DNA of 64,000 nt from Acidimicrobiia bacterium (GCA_027494135.1 JAOSJK010000012.1:1044795-1108794), one strand, 5' to 3'. Positions 20,310-30,729 are shown, counted from the first letter of the stretch. Numbers and translations are program-made. Notes: a model not told the origin generated them from the sequence alone.

Positions 20310-22719
20310 ATGGCCATCAACGGGGAACGGATCGCCTTCGCCACCTTCCAGGCCATGGCCGCCCACCTCGACGCCTGGGCGGCCACGACCCTGGCCGACC
20401 CCGATGGCTGGTCCCAGGCGCTGGTCGACTCGCAGTCGTGGCTCGACTATTCGGCCCGCAACCAGATCCTGCTGGCTTCCTACGGGGCGGACGGCCCGGT
20501 CGCAGGGACCGAGACCTGGCGGCTGGTGCCATCGACCACAGAGGGGCGGGGCTGCGCCGTGCGGGCCGGCGAGCATGGCTACCCGGTGCGGGTGCCGGTC
20601 ACCACCGGCGGCACCGAACCTGACCCGTACCTGGGCGGGCACCGCTCCACCCGGGCCGCGGTCGAGCGGTGGGAGTGGCGGCCCGTGTTCTCCATCGCCC
20701 AGCTCGCCCGTCGACCAGCTCCCGACAGCCTCATCCCCGCCGAGCTCCCCGCCACCCTCACTGGCCCCGACGCCGAGGCCGAGTTCCTGGCCGCGGTGCG
20801 CAGGGTTGCCACGGCCACGGTCCGGGGCCGGCTCCCCCGCTCCGACGCTGCTCACCAGGTCCTCACCGAAGCCGCGGGGCGGCTGCGCCGCTCGGCGAAG
20901 CGGCCCGAGCTGGAGCCGGTGCTGCGCGACCAGGTGGCGTGGCTGGTCGCCGGCCGAGTCGGGATGGCCGCCACGGATCGGCCGCCGCGGTTCGATCCGG
21001 CCGGGCTGGCACCCAGGGAGCGGTGGGAGCGGCTCGCCGACGTATTGGAGCCGGCCCGCAAGCTCACCGCCGCGCTCGGTGTCGCGGTCGGGGTCGACCT
21101 GGTCGCCTCGCCGCTGCCGCGCATGGAGATCGTCGACGACCGGGTCGTGCCCGCCGGTCGACGCCATCGGCTCCCGGCGGCGTCGCTCGAACAGCTCCCG
21201 ATCGGCCGGTGGGTCACCGTCGGGCCCTACACGCCAGCGGAGTGGGCCGCCCGTGGCGAGCACGCGGCCGGCGCGGGCGCCTACCTGCGGTTGAACAAGA
21301 CCGCGTACCTGGTCGCGGTCGAGACCGGTGACGGGGCCGCGTGGCGGCTCGAGGATGTCGCCAGCCGCACCGGGCACGGCCTGCTCGCAACCGGGACCGC
21401 GGCCGACCTCGACGACGCCCGCGCCGCCGCCGTCGCCACCGTCCGCTCCCGGTACCCCGCGCTCGCCGCCCCGTCGACCGAACCCACCGCGGCCGCCGCC
21501 GAGTCGGGGGTCGGGCCGGCGGGGACCGGCGGGGTGTGGGAGCAGATGCCCGGCGCCGGTCGCACGCCAGCCGAGATGCGCCGCCTCGACGACGACGTGA
21601 CCCTGTACGTGATGGCCGGGCCCGGAGGCCGCTGGCAACCGGCCATCCACACCGCGGCCACCGGTGTGCTCGAACGCCTCCCCCTCCAAGCCAGCATCGA
21701 CGAGGCACGAGACGCCGCCGAGCTCGCCGGACGCAACACCCGCCGGGCCGCCGCCATCGCGGATCCCGCCCGGGCCGACACCGCGCTGGCCGCCTACGCC
21801 GACAGCGGCGCCTACGACCGTCGCGAGCTGGCGGCCTTGATCGGACACCGTCTCGACACCGACGACCGCCAGCACGTCGAGAAGGCAACGCCCGCGGAGC
21901 TGGTCGAGCTGCTCGGCACCGCCGGGTTCAGCCCCGCCACCACCGTCGCCGTCCTCGCCGCCGAGGACCTACACGCCCACACCGTCGCCGGGCTGCTCCC
22001 CACCATCGGAGTTCCCATGCCCGACGCCATCCGCGTCCTGCACGACCGATGGGACCTTCCCCGGTCGCCGCCGCCGAAGCGCTCGGCGCCTCCGCGACTG
22101 AGATGCGCGAAGCGGGCTGCACCCCTGTCGAGATCATGGCGGCCCGGCCCCGGGACGTCCTGCGTACCTTGCCCGAGGACCCCCACCTGTGGGTACTGGC
22201 CGCCGGGACCATGGCCGTCGCCGGGCACCCCACCAGCACGGTCGTTCGGCACCTCGTCGCCCACGCCCCCTCCCCGGACGCGTTCGCGGCCGGACTCTCG
22301 GCTGTCGCCGACGCCGATGATGGCTTGGCAATCGCCGCCCGCGAGCACGCCCACCCCGACCAGCTCGCCGCCGCGTCGGAGGTCTACGGGCTCTCCCCAC
22401 CGACACCGGCGCGTTGCTCGCTGGCGTCGCTCCCGCCGGTGTCGTGCTCGACACGCTCACGGCTCGCTGCGGCGGCGACACCGCCACGACCACTCGGATC
22501 GCCACCGACACAGGGATCAGCCAGGCCGACATCGACAACTGGACTCAGCCCGCCGCACCCGCGTCGGTCACCGCCATCCGCGTCGGCGTCGACGCCGACA
22601 CTGCCAGCCTCCTCGCCTCGCTCCCACCGCCGGGACCGGCGACCGAGAACGACCCGGTCCGGCTCCTCGACGCCCTCGAGCCCGGCATCGAACCGACCGT
22701 TCTGGAGCCAGCCCCATGA
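20310..22719 (+). CDS. Large protein with ArdC-like ssDNA-binding N-terminus (frameshifted)
   Basis: About 800 residues with shifts near 22060 and 22395. Residues 5-95 (FATFQAMAAHLDAWAATTLA ... WLDYSARNQILLASYG ... TWRLVPSTTEGRGCAVRAGE) follow the pattern of the ArdC N-terminal ssDNA-binding domain. No HExxH is visible later. The rest is helical and repetitive in alanine, and the C-terminus has HTH-like segments (TATTTRIATDTGISQADIDNW). ArdC-type proteins protect incoming single-stranded DNA from restriction. ATG 20310 is chosen; GTG 20301 is an alternative. The stop overlaps the next start (ATGA). Confidence 0.6.
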
Positions 22720-23114
22720 CCACCCATCCGTTCACCAGCCAGGACGAGCCCGGCGAGCCGCTGGCGGAGGGCGGCAACTGGCTGCTCGATCTCGTGGCCG
22801 CCGTCGACCATCTCCGTCGAGGCCACCGGCCCGGCCTCACCGTGTGGGACGCCCTCGAAGAAGCCCTGCGGTGGCGACTGCCACGGGCTGACACCGAGGC
22901 CCCATGGGACGAGCCCGACCCGCTGGCCGACACCCTGCGTTCCTTCCTCGACCACGGCGGCACCCCGGTCGCCCAAGAGGTGCAAGCCGCGGTCCGCGAC
23001 TGGGTCACGGCCGCAGCCGACCGTTACAACCGAGGATGCTGCTGGCCCCACCCGCAGCCTCGGCGAGGGTTCCCACCTCCGCTGCTGTCCGCAGCCGACC
23101 ACGAGGACAGCTGA
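22716..23114 (+). CDS. Hypothetical protein of the conjugative element
   Basis: 132 residues, coupled by ATGA to the ArdC-N-like gene. It is acidic and helical (LAEGGNWLLDLVAAVDHLRR, LTVWDALEEALRWRLP) and ends in a Pro/His-rich tail with two cysteines (RGCCWPHPQP). No family is recognised. Co-translation with the upstream gene suggests a shared role in transfer or establishment. Confidence 0.6.
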   Translation: MTTHPFTSQDEPGEPLAEGGNWLLDLVAAVDHLRRGHRPGLTVWDALEEALRWRLPRADTEAPWDEPDPLADTLRSFLDHGGTPVAQEVQAAVRDWVTAAADRYNRGCCWPHPQPRRGFPPPLLSAADHEDS

Positions 23115-23184
23115 ACACGGATCGACTCCACCGGAGCGTGCTGCGAAAAGCGCGACGGTCTGGATCAGGGGGCACCATGGGATC

Positions 23185-23579
23185 GTGGCTTGGTGGAGCT
23201 GGCTCGTCATCGGCGTCGCCGCGATCGCGGCGTCGTGGGCTGCGCTCGTCGTCCTGGCGGCACGGCTCCCTGACGGAACACTCAAAGACCTGTCCGCGTT
23301 CCTGCCCGCGGCGCGACGACGGTTCGCCGGCTCCGAGCGGATCCGAGAGTGCCCCGGCGCGCCAGGATCGCCGTGGGAATCGCGCTCATCTGGGTGCTGT
23401 CGCCCATCGACCTGATCCCCGAGTTCCTCCCCGTCATCGGACCACTCGACGACGTCGTGGTCGTCGCGCTCGCGTTGCGCTACGCAGCCCGCCAGGTCCC
23501 CCGATCGGTGCTCCTCGAGGCGTGGCCCGCCAACCCCTCCATCATCGAGCGCCTCCTTGGACCAGAGTTGGCCGCCTGA
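23185..23579 (+). CDS. DUF1232 (YkvA-like) membrane protein (frameshifted)
   Basis: GTG 23185 follows a G-rich ribosome site. It has an N-terminal membrane helix (SWLVIGVAAIAASWAALVVLAA) and a short linker (LKDLSAFLPAARRRFAG). A one-base shift near 23345 leads into the DUF1232 core ALIWVLSPIDLIPEFLPVIG then PLDDVVVVALALRYAAR. The SPIDLIPEFLPVIGPLDD signature is unmistakable. About 131 residues in all. The function of the family is unknown; it lies between transfer genes and the metal/redox operon. Confidence 0.8.
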
Positions 23580-23650
23580 CAGGAACGTGTTCGGTGCGAG
23601 ACACGAGCGGCGGGTCGCTGTGTGCCAGTGCCCGTCGGGTGCAGCGGCGA

Positions 23651-25003
23651 TCAGAGCATCGAACCGAGGTCGGATCCGACCGTGGGGTAGGCGGCGGTCA
23701 TCGATTTCAGCTGTCGGGTGGTGAGGCCGAGCTTGATCGCGAGCCCGAAGAAGTTGATGAGCTCGCCGTACTCGGGGCCGAGCAGGTGGGCGCCGACGAC
23801 CGTGTCGTTGGCAGTGTCGACGAGGATCTTGGTGGCGGCGGTTGTCTCACCGACCCGGTAGTTCGAGTACCAGCCGCTGGTGTCGTTGTAGCGGACATCC
23901 ACGTTGATGCCGGCTGCTGCAGCTTGGTCTTCGAGGAGGCCGACGCGGGCCAGCTCGGGGATGGTGAACACTGCCGTGGGGACACCGGCGTAGTCGGGCA
24001 CCGTGGTTGTGCCCTTGAGCATGTTCGATGCGGCGACCTTGCCCTCGAAGACCGCTACCGGTGTCAGTGGCCTGCCGGCGGAGTTGGCAGCGTCACCTGC
24101 GGCGTACACCGCTGGGTTGGTAGTGCTCTGAAGGTGGCCGGCGACGGTCACCCCTGCGGCGGTGTGGGCGACGTTGGCGGCGTCCAGGTCGAGCTTGGAC
24201 AGCTGGGGAACGCGCCCCGCCCCGTGGACGACGAGATCGGTCTCGATGTGGGCAGGGGTGCCGGCGGTGTCAAGGGTGACTCGGTAGCCGGGTCCGGCTG
24301 GCTCGACGGCGGTGATGGTCGTGCCCGGCCGCACGTCGACGCCGGTGTCGGCACTTCGGGTCACCAAGAGGTCGACCAGGTCAGGGTCGAACCCCTTGAG
24401 CGGGCGGACGCCGCGGTCGATGATCACCGGTCGGGCTCCGGCCCGGGCAGCGATGTGGGCGAACTCGAAGGACACGAACCCGCCGCCGACGAAGAGCACG
24501 CGGCTCGGGAGTTCTTCGAGCTCGAGGAAGGCGGTGCTGTCGATGAGGTGCTCGTGGCCGGGGAACTCCAAGGGGCGGGGCCGAGCGCCGGTGGCGATCA
24601 GAAAGTGGGCCGACTCGTAGGCAACATCGTCGACGGCGAGTCGGTGCTCGGCCTCGAAGCGGGCGGTGCCGTGCAACGTCTGGACACCGTTGCGGGTGAG
24701 ACCAGCCTCCATGTTCTGGGGAACCGGGTCGGTGAAGCCGCGCTTGTGCTTCATCAGGTCGGCCCAGTTGATCGTCATGCCGTTGGCGTCGATGCCCTTG
24801 CCGGCCATGAGACGGGCGCTGTCGATGATCTCGGCCCCGCGGCGCAGGATCTTCTTCGGGTCACAACCCCGCAATGCGCAGGTGCCCCCATAGGGAAGTT
24901 CGTCGACGATGGCGACTCTCCGTCCTTGCGAAGCGCACTTGTTCGCGGCCGCGGCGCCGGCCATGCCTGCGCCGATGACGATGAGGTCGAAGGTCTCGGT
25001 CAT
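23651..25003 (-). CDS. FAD/NAD(P)-dependent disulfide oxidoreductase (glutathione/mercuric reductase superfamily)
   Basis: 450 intact residues from ATG 25003. FAD-binding LIVIGAGMAGAAAANKC is at the N-terminus, with the redox-active pair C42-xxxx-C47 in GGTCALRGCDPKK. An NAD(P)-binding RVLFVGGGFVSFEF lies mid-protein, the second FAD motif is AVYAAGDAANS, and a dimerisation domain ends the chain. There is no N-terminal heavy-metal domain and no C-terminal Cys pair, so it is not a standard MerA. It is the third gene of a MerR-controlled operon (thioredoxin-like, membrane protein, reductase) and may regenerate a low-molecular-weight or protein thiol under metal stress. Confidence 0.82.
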   Translation of the reverse strand: MTETFDLIVIGAGMAGAAAANKCASQGRRVAIVDELPYGGTCALRGCDPKKILRRGAEIIDSARLMAGKGIDANGMTINWADLMKHKRGFTDPVPQNMEAGLTRNGVQTLHGTARFEAEHRLAVDDVAYESAHFLIATGARPRPLEFPGHEHLIDSTAFLELEELPSRVLFVGGGFVSFEFAHIAARAGARPVIIDRGVRPLKGFDPDLVDLLVTRSADTGVDVRPGTTITAVEPAGPGYRVTLDTAGTPAHIETDLVVHGAGRVPQLSKLDLDAANVAHTAAGVTVAGHLQSTTNPAVYAAGDAANSAGRPLTPVAVFEGKVAASNMLKGTTTVPDYAGVPTAVFTIPELARVGLLEDQAAAAGINVDVRYNDTSGWYSNYRVGETTAATKILVDTANDTVVGAHLLGPEYGELINFFGLAIKLGLTTRQLKSMTAAYPTVGSDLGSML

Positions 25004-25248
25004 CACGTCATTCCGTCGCGGCGGATCGGTCGATCGCTCGTATCGCACGTGCGGTCGTGGCGGTGGCGACGCCGATCGAGCTGCCACGCGACAGCCACGA
25101 CGACGCACAGACCGGCGGCGGAGACCACCGTCAACGGGCCAGCCGCTGCCAGGGCCACACCCCCGACCAGGCCGGCGATGAGGGTCATCGCGCCGCAGCA
25201 CACGATCGCGGCGATCAGGGCGGCCGGCGCGAGATCCCGTTCACGCAT
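25003..25248 (-). CDS. Small two-helix membrane protein of the MerR-regulated operon
   Basis: 81 residues. Two hydrophobic helices follow: one with an embedded Cys-Cys (LIAAIVCCGAMTLIAGLVGG), then LTVVSAAGLCVVVAVAW. The tail is Arg/His/Cys-rich (RRRHRHDRTCDTSDRP). The CC within the first helix recalls small mercury-transport proteins (MerF/MerT type), but length and sequence do not let me name one. ATG 25248 overlaps the end of the upstream gene, and its stop overlaps the reductase start (TGATG), so all three are coupled. Confidence 0.65.
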   Translation of the reverse strand: MRERDLAPAALIAAIVCCGAMTLIAGLVGGVALAAAGPLTVVSAAGLCVVVAVAWQLDRRRHRHDRTCDTSDRPIRRDGMT

Positions 25249-25534
25249 CGAGGATCGCTTCGAGCTGCTCAGTGGTGGGCGAGCCGGCGGGGCCGTCGGG
25301 GGACTGATACACGCGACACGCCAGCCCAAAGGTTTCGTCCCCCGTCGCAAACGGATCATTGCCATTCACCAGGATCGTCGGTGACCCGCGGAACCGGGCC
25401 GCTTCGGCCTCAGCCGGCGTGGAAACGACCCGCCGCTCGACGTGCAGGCCACGGCGGTACGCGATCGCGTCGAGCCGTTCGGCAGCGATCCTCCAGTTCG
25501 GGCAATCGTCGAAGTACAGCAACTCAACCCTCAT
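25241..25534 (-). CDS. Thioredoxin-like small protein of the MerR-regulated operon
   Basis: 97 residues from ATG 25534. LLYFDDCPNWRIAAERLDAI is the N-terminal signature of a thioredoxin-fold family often found in actinobacterial mercury operons; it has a single cysteine (C11) rather than CxxC. The cis-Pro region is RGSPTILVNGNDPF, and a further cysteine appears in FGLACRVY. It is first in the operon and directly downstream of the MerR-type promoter. Confidence 0.75.
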   Translation of the reverse strand: MRVELLYFDDCPNWRIAAERLDAIAYRRGLHVERRVVSTPAEAEAARFRGSPTILVNGNDPFATGDETFGLACRVYQSPDGPAGSPTTEQLEAILDA

Positions 25535-25575
25535 GGTTCGTTCCCTTCTCAGGCGTGGAATGCCACCCGCGCGCT

Positions 25576-25607
25576 ACCGTAAACCTTCCATTGAGATGGA
25601 AGGTCAA
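25576..25607 (-). promoter_or_regulatory. MerR-type promoter and operator
   Basis: A perfect dyad (arms ACCTTCCAT at 25583-25591 and ATGGAAGGT at 25596-25604, four bases between) lies within a minus-strand promoter. The -35 is TTGACC (25607-25602) and the -10 is TTACGG or TACGGT (25582-25576). The spacer is 19-20 bp, the over-long spacer that MerR proteins correct by twisting DNA. It faces the thioredoxin-like/membrane/reductase operon. Confidence 0.85.
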
Positions 25608-25619
25608 GGGAACTCGAGC

Positions 25620-26027
25620 ATGCGCATCGGGGAACTCGCCGCCCGGAGCGGTGTCACCGCCAAGACCATCCGATTCTGGGAATCGGCTGGGCTCGTTGCC
25701 GATCCGGGCCGGACCCATTCGGGCTACCGCGACTACGACCCCAAGGTCATCGACCGTCTGCACTTCATCCGCCACGCCCAGGCTGCCGGACTGACCCTTG
25801 CCGAGATCCGCCAGGTCCTGGTCATTTCCGACGACGGCGAGCCGCCCTGCGAACACGTCGCCGATCTCATCAACCAGCGTCTCCTCGACGTTGACGACCG
25901 CATCCAGGAGCTCACCGAGGCTCGCTTCCTTCTTGACCGCCTGGCTCAGCGGGCCGCCAGGCAGGACCCAGACGAGTGCGAGGGCTACTGCGTCATCCTG
26001 CAACCCCACCACTCTGCCGACGGGTGA
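25620..26027 (+). CDS. MerR-family metal-responsive regulator
   Basis: 135 residues from ATG 25620. Winged-HTH motif MRIGELAARSGVTAKTIRFW opens the protein, followed by the ESAGLVADPGRTHSGYRDYD wing and a dimerisation helix. Cysteines C77, C120 and C124 sit where MerR/ZntR-type proteins bind metal (EPPCEHV and DECEGYCVIL). Divergent from its target operon, it binds the dyad between them, represses without inducer and activates when metal binds. Hg, Zn, Cd or a related ion is likely; the sequence alone does not decide. Confidence 0.87.
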   Translation: MRIGELAARSGVTAKTIRFWESAGLVADPGRTHSGYRDYDPKVIDRLHFIRHAQAAGLTLAEIRQVLVISDDGEPPCEHVADLINQRLLDVDDRIQELTEARFLLDRLAQRAARQDPDECEGYCVILQPHHSADG

Positions 26028-26077
26028 AGCGCGGGCCAGCCCATCGTTGAAGATGATGGCCTCCACTTCGGGGATTG

Positions 26078-29000
26078 TCAGAGGCCGAAGGCGTCATCGA
26101 GTGTGAGCTGTCGGGTTCCGGATCCTGTCTCGAAGGTCCACCGTTCGTCGTCTATCGCCTGCGCATGCTGGACGGCTTCGTCGATGGCGCCCATGAGCGC
26201 GGCGCGCTCGACGGCCTGGCCGGCGTCGGTAGCGCCGGCGCCGAGCGGCGTGCGCTCGGTGATTGCCCATCGTGCACGGTGGTCGGCGATGTCGGCGACG
26301 AGCTGTTCGATGGCCTGGTCGACATGGGAGTCGCCCGGCGGGTGCAGCTGGGCGGCGAGCGTGAGGAGCCACGGCTCGCGTCCTGCGGCGGCGGTGGCGA
26401 GCGCTGGGCGGGACGCGCCGGCGAGCTGGTCGAGGAGCGGTTCGGGGTCAGGGCCGACGGGCCCGGTGGAGAGGGTGTGGTTGATCTGGGCGTACTCGAC
26501 GACGTGGGGCCAGTGCTCGAGGATCCAGCGGCGCCGATCGCCCTGGGTGGCGAGCGCGTCTTCGAGGAGCCGGGAGGTTTCGTCGGGGTCGAGGGTGCCG
26601 CCACGGCGGAGCCGGTCGATGAGCTTGCGGTGGTCCGCCGGCGCGGTGGCGAGCATGCCGTCGAGGTCGTCCCGGCGGGCGTGGAGCTCTTGGCGGGAGC
26701 GGGTCCGAGTGGTGGGCACGCTCGGCGCGCTGGTGTGGGTGTCGAGCCATATCCGAGCGGATGCCAGCGAACCTGAGGCCTGATCCCACACCGCTCGGTC
26801 GACCGGGTCGGTGTGGTCGGGGCCGGTCGGCCGGTCGGGGTCGTCGATGCCGTGTCGGAGCCGGTGGGCGGCGAGGTCGCGGACGGCGTCGTCCCAGACC
26901 TGCACGGCTGCTGGCCGTTCCGTGGGACGGGGACCGAGGAGCGTGATGAGCCATTCGGGCTGGTCGGCGGCGAGGCGGTGGCGGGCGCGATCGACGGCCA
27001 GTCGGGCGGCGTGTCCGTAGATGTGGCGGTCGGCGGGTTGGACGCCGTGGTCGGCGAGGTGCTGGTTCCACGCTTCGAGCTGTTGGTGGGCGTCGGTGGT
27101 GAGCCGGTCGAGGGTGGCGGTGGCGGTCGGGGTGAGGGGCGGGGTTCGGGGTGGCGGGGCTCGACGATCTGGGTGTCGCCCCAGCCGAGGCTGCGGGTGG
27201 CGGTGCGCCCGTCGGCGGCCACGAAGGTGACCTGCACGGTGCCGGCAGTGTCGTCGAGGGCGGTGATGGTGCCGATGTTGCGTCGGTCGAAGGCCTTGAC
27301 GGTGTGGCCGATGGCGACGTGGCGGGCGGTGTGCTCGGTTCGGGCGAGGCGGTCGCGGAGGACCTGGGGGTGGTGGCCGACGAGGTGGGTGGCGTGAGCT
27401 TCGACGGTGCGGGAGTGGACGGCCCAGCCTTCGAGGGTGACCAGGTCGAGGGTCGTCGCCGCCTGCTGGATGGCCTGGGCGTGGGGGTCCTGGGTGAGGG
27501 CGAGGTCCTTGCGGCGGGAGGTGGTGAGTCGCCCGAGCAGCTCGTGGTCGGTGTCGGGTTGCTCGCCGGGGAGCGGGATGAGGCTGTCGTGGCGGACCAG
27601 ATCCTGGTCGAGGGCGTCGAGTTCGGGGGCGGTGACGATGAGCCAGTTCGAGGCCCGGCCGCGGGAGAGGACGAGGTAGCCGGCTTCGCGGTAGAGCCCG
27701 TCGAGGCCGACGGTGATGGCGAGGTCCCAGGTGCCGCCTTGGGCGCGGTGGGCGGTGGAGGCGTAGGCGTGTCCGATGGCGTCGGCGGCGAGGTGGTCGG
27801 GGGTGAGGACGACGTCGAGGTTGTCGTGGTCCATGCGTAGGACCAGGCCGGCGTCGCATGTGCCGGTGAGGGTTCCGGTCTGGCCGTTCAGTACCGCGAC
27901 CTGGTGCCCGGTCGGGGTGGTGGCGCGGTAGTCGTTGGCGCGGATCACGAGCCGCTCACCGACCGCGAGGGTGCCGTTCGAGCCGTCGATGGCCGGGCCG
28001 AGCACCCCGTGGTCGAGGAGCGCGCGGCGGACGGCGGTGTTGAGGGCGTCGACGGTCTGGTTGGTGCCGGCGAGAAGCACCGGGACGGTGCCGGCGTGGT
28101 GGGCGGCCAGCCACCGGTCCACGGCCTCGCCGATCATGGCCGGTCGGTCGCCAGCGACGATGACCCGGCCGTGGGTCTGGTAGGCGGCGACGGCGCGGGC
28201 GACGTGGCCGTCACGCAGCTCGGCCAGGGCCACGCGTTCCCAGCTGTGGTCCTGGCGGCGGTTGACGGACAGTTCGGCGACGGTGGCGGCGGGGTCGGTG
28301 GCGAGGGCGGCGAACCCGCCGCCAGCGGTGACCTCGGGGAGCTGGTGGTGGTCGCCGACGAGAAGCACCCGGCCGCCGGCTTCGACCACGGTGGCGGTGA
28401 GGCGGTCGAGGTCACGGAGCCCGGCCATTGCGGCCTCGTCGACCACGAGCAGGGTGCGGGCGTCGGGGCGGTCGTAGCCGCGGGCCCAGGAGCCGAGCCG
28501 GCGGTGAATGGTGGCCGAGGCGATGTGGGCGTCGGCTTGGAGCTCGTGGGCAGCCTTGGCCGAGGGCGGCCCCAAGGACCTGGTAGCCGGCGGCGGCGTA
28601 GACCTGTCGGACGGCGTCGAGGGTGAAGGTCTTGCCGGTGCCGGCGGGGCCGACCATGACGCTGATGGCGTCGAGGGCGCGCCCAGCATGCGGACTGCGG
28701 TCTCCTGGTCGGCGCCCAAGGTTGGGAGCCGCTCGAGCACGCCCTCGACGTGTCGGGCGTCGATGGCGCTGCGGGTATGGCGTGTCGGCGCGGCCCGGTC
28801 GAGGAATCGGCGCTCGACCTCGAGCAGCTCAGTGGTCGTCCATCGTGGCGGGCCGTCGCCGGCGACGGGAACCAGTTGGGTGGAGGCGAGCACGCGGGCG
28901 GTCATGCGGTCGACGGTGTGGGCGGTGGCACCTTCCCGATGCGTGCGGCGACGGCTTGGACGAGGTCGGGTCGGGTGAAGGTCGAGTCGTGCTCGGTCAG

Positions 29001-30098
29001 GGCTCGAGCGACCGCGGCGATCCACTCCTCGGGGCAGACGGCCCGGTCGGCTACGGCGCCGGTGTGGGGATCGCGGCTGGGGAGCCGCCAGATCTCGTCG
29101 ATGCCAGGCGCGTGCCGGTCGGTGGTGGAGGCGATGAGGGCATCGGCGTGCTCGGGTCCCCAGCCGACGGCGTGGGCTGCGGCCTTCCAGGCGGCGTCGA
29201 AGCGTTCGTGTTCAGCCTCGGGCTTGTCGCGGCGGGTGGCGAGCACGGCGGCTTGGCGGCCGGCCGCGTCGTCAGGGGTGCCGGTGGCGGCCAGCCAGGC
29301 ATCGACCTCGGCGGCGCGTTTGGAGAACTGGTCACACAGGGTCTGGGGGACGCCGGCGATCTCGGGGACGTGGCGTCCGGCTCGCCACTGGAGGCCGAGG
29401 CGTTCGGTGAGCTCGCCCCGCAGCACGGTCTGGAACAGCTCGCCGGCGGCCCGCACGGCCCGGTACAGCTCGGGATGCACGAACGCGCCCCACCGGCCGT
29501 CGGGGCCTTCGACCAGGTTGGCGACCAGGGTGTGCCAGTGCAGCAGCGGGTCACCAGCGCGGGAGGTGCGATGCCGGAACGTGGCGGCCACCACGCCGCG
29601 GCCGGGCAGGACCCTGATGCGGGCGGCGTCGGCGGCTGCGGGGTCGCGGGCGGCGAGGTCGTTGAGGTAGGCGACGTCGCCCGAGCCGCGCCGGACCCGG
29701 ATCACTTCGCGCTCCAGCCACGACACGGCCTCACGCACGGCGATCTCGCCGGCCTCGATGATGGCGCCCTGGACCCGGGGGTCGTCGGAGACGGCATAGA
29801 GGACACTGACCGACTTCGGGGTCTTGAAGGTGAGGTCGAACCCGGGGACCCGGCGGACATGGGTTCGGACGGTGGACCCGTCCGGGGTCAGGCCGCCCGA
29901 GCCGGGGGCGAGGCCGGCGAGCACGGCGCGCAGGTCGTCGGGGTCGACCTCGCCGGCCAAGCCGAGCCGTTCGGCTCCCGCGCCGATCCACAGGCCGGCG
30001 GCCTCGCCGGCGCCGGTGTAGTAGTCGTCGAGGGACTGGGCGACGCCGGAGAGCTGGTAGGCCTCCTGGCCGACCCGGAGCTTGGCGATCGACAGCAC
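26078..30098 (-). CDS. MobF-family conjugative relaxase with C-terminal RecD-like helicase (frameshifted)
   Basis: About 1,340 residues. The N-terminal TrwC/MobF domain has tyrosines in LDDYYTGAGE (Y26/Y27) and the metal site H176 with HWH 187-189 in LLHWHTLVANL. The helicase part has Walker A VGPAGTGKTFTLDAV, Walker B TLLVVDEAAMAG, GDHHQLPEV and the motif VI-like STAHRAQGGTWD. The tail is helical and ends RQLTLDDAFGL. Frame changes lie near 28925, 28680, 28580 and 27150; each side matches the family. GTG 30098 sits at the edge of repeat array C. The enzyme nicks at oriT, stays bound to the 5' end and unwinds the transferred strand. Confidence 0.88.
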
Positions 30099-30121
30099 CC
30101 GGCCAGCGAACGGGACCGGGG

Positions 30122-30157
30122 TCCCGGAGTTGGTCCCGGCCCCGGTCCCGGCGCCGC
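30122..30157. repeat. Array C: three 12-bp TCCC repeats upstream of the relaxase
   Basis: TCCCGGAGTTGG, TCCCGGCCCCGG and TCCCGGCGCCGC are in exact 12-bp register, 24 bp upstream of the relaxase start. Two further TCCCG units lie at 30211 and 30222 with an 11-bp step. They are in front of both the relaxase and the divergent small gene. Confidence 0.7.
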
Positions 30158-30235
30158 GAAATCCTCGTGCACCACCGCCGGTGATTATCTGTGTGCGCGA
30201 TCCGGTTCAGTCCCGGCTCGGTCCCGATCGCAGCG
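30158..30235. other. Candidate oriT region
   Basis: This short stretch lies between the relaxase start and the divergent gene. It holds a local inverted repeat (CACCACCGCCGGTG), then the only AT-rich patch nearby (GTGATTATCTGTGTGCG), flanked by TCCC repeats. MobF oriT sites usually lie next to the relaxase gene with an inverted repeat before nic. No nic consensus can be proven from sequence; assignment is by position. Confidence 0.4.
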
Positions 30236-30276
30236 AGGCCCTATCCGGGCGGGCTCGGGGGCGCGACACTGCGGAG

Positions 30277-30651
30277 GTGGAGTCGGGGACAGCGCTCGAC
30301 GCGGGTGGGGTGGACGGTCGGTTCCTCGCGGTGGACGAGCAGGGCGTCGGGTTGCGGGCGACGTGGCGTCCCGAGCGGGGGTTCGTGAACGTGAGCCTGT
30401 GGCGGGGCGATCAGTGTGTCGAGACGTTCCATCTCACGCCCGCCGACATCAGCGCCTTGGTGGGCTTTCTGGTGTCTCGGCTGGCGACGCTGGCCCCGGC
30501 GGCTGGTGCCAGGCTGCGGGTCGTCGAGGACCCGCCCGCTGTCCCGCCCAGCGGGCGGGACCCGACCGAGCCCCGGCGTGACACGGTGGCCGTGCTCCGC
30601 TCGGGCGTGGCGGCGCAGCTTCGGCGGGCCGCGCAGCGCATCGCGCCGTAG
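30277..30651 (+). CDS. Hypothetical protein next to oriT
   Basis: About 124 residues from GTG 30277 (alternative GTG 30181 would extend through the TCCC repeats). The N-terminal half is a beta-rich domain (FLAVDEQGVGLRATWRPERG, FVNVSLWRGDQCVETFHL). A helix follows (ADISALVGFLVSRLATLAP), then an Arg-rich tail. The family is unknown. It is divergent from the relaxase, close to the putative oriT. Confidence 0.5.
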   Translation: MESGTALDAGGVDGRFLAVDEQGVGLRATWRPERGFVNVSLWRGDQCVETFHLTPADISALVGFLVSRLATLAPAAGARLRVVEDPPAVPPSGRDPTEPRRDTVAVLRSGVAAQLRRAAQRIAP

Positions 30652-30729
30652 ACGGCAGGGTTCGGCTCTACCTGGCCTGCGGGGCGGGCCGAGCCGCCTC
30701 GGGTTGTCACGGCCCCGGCGGCGCAGGGG

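Noticed and set aside
23651-25003. Mercuric reductase MerA
   Set aside because: No N-terminal metal-binding domain and no C-terminal Cys pair; only the shared disulfide-oxidoreductase fold is supported.
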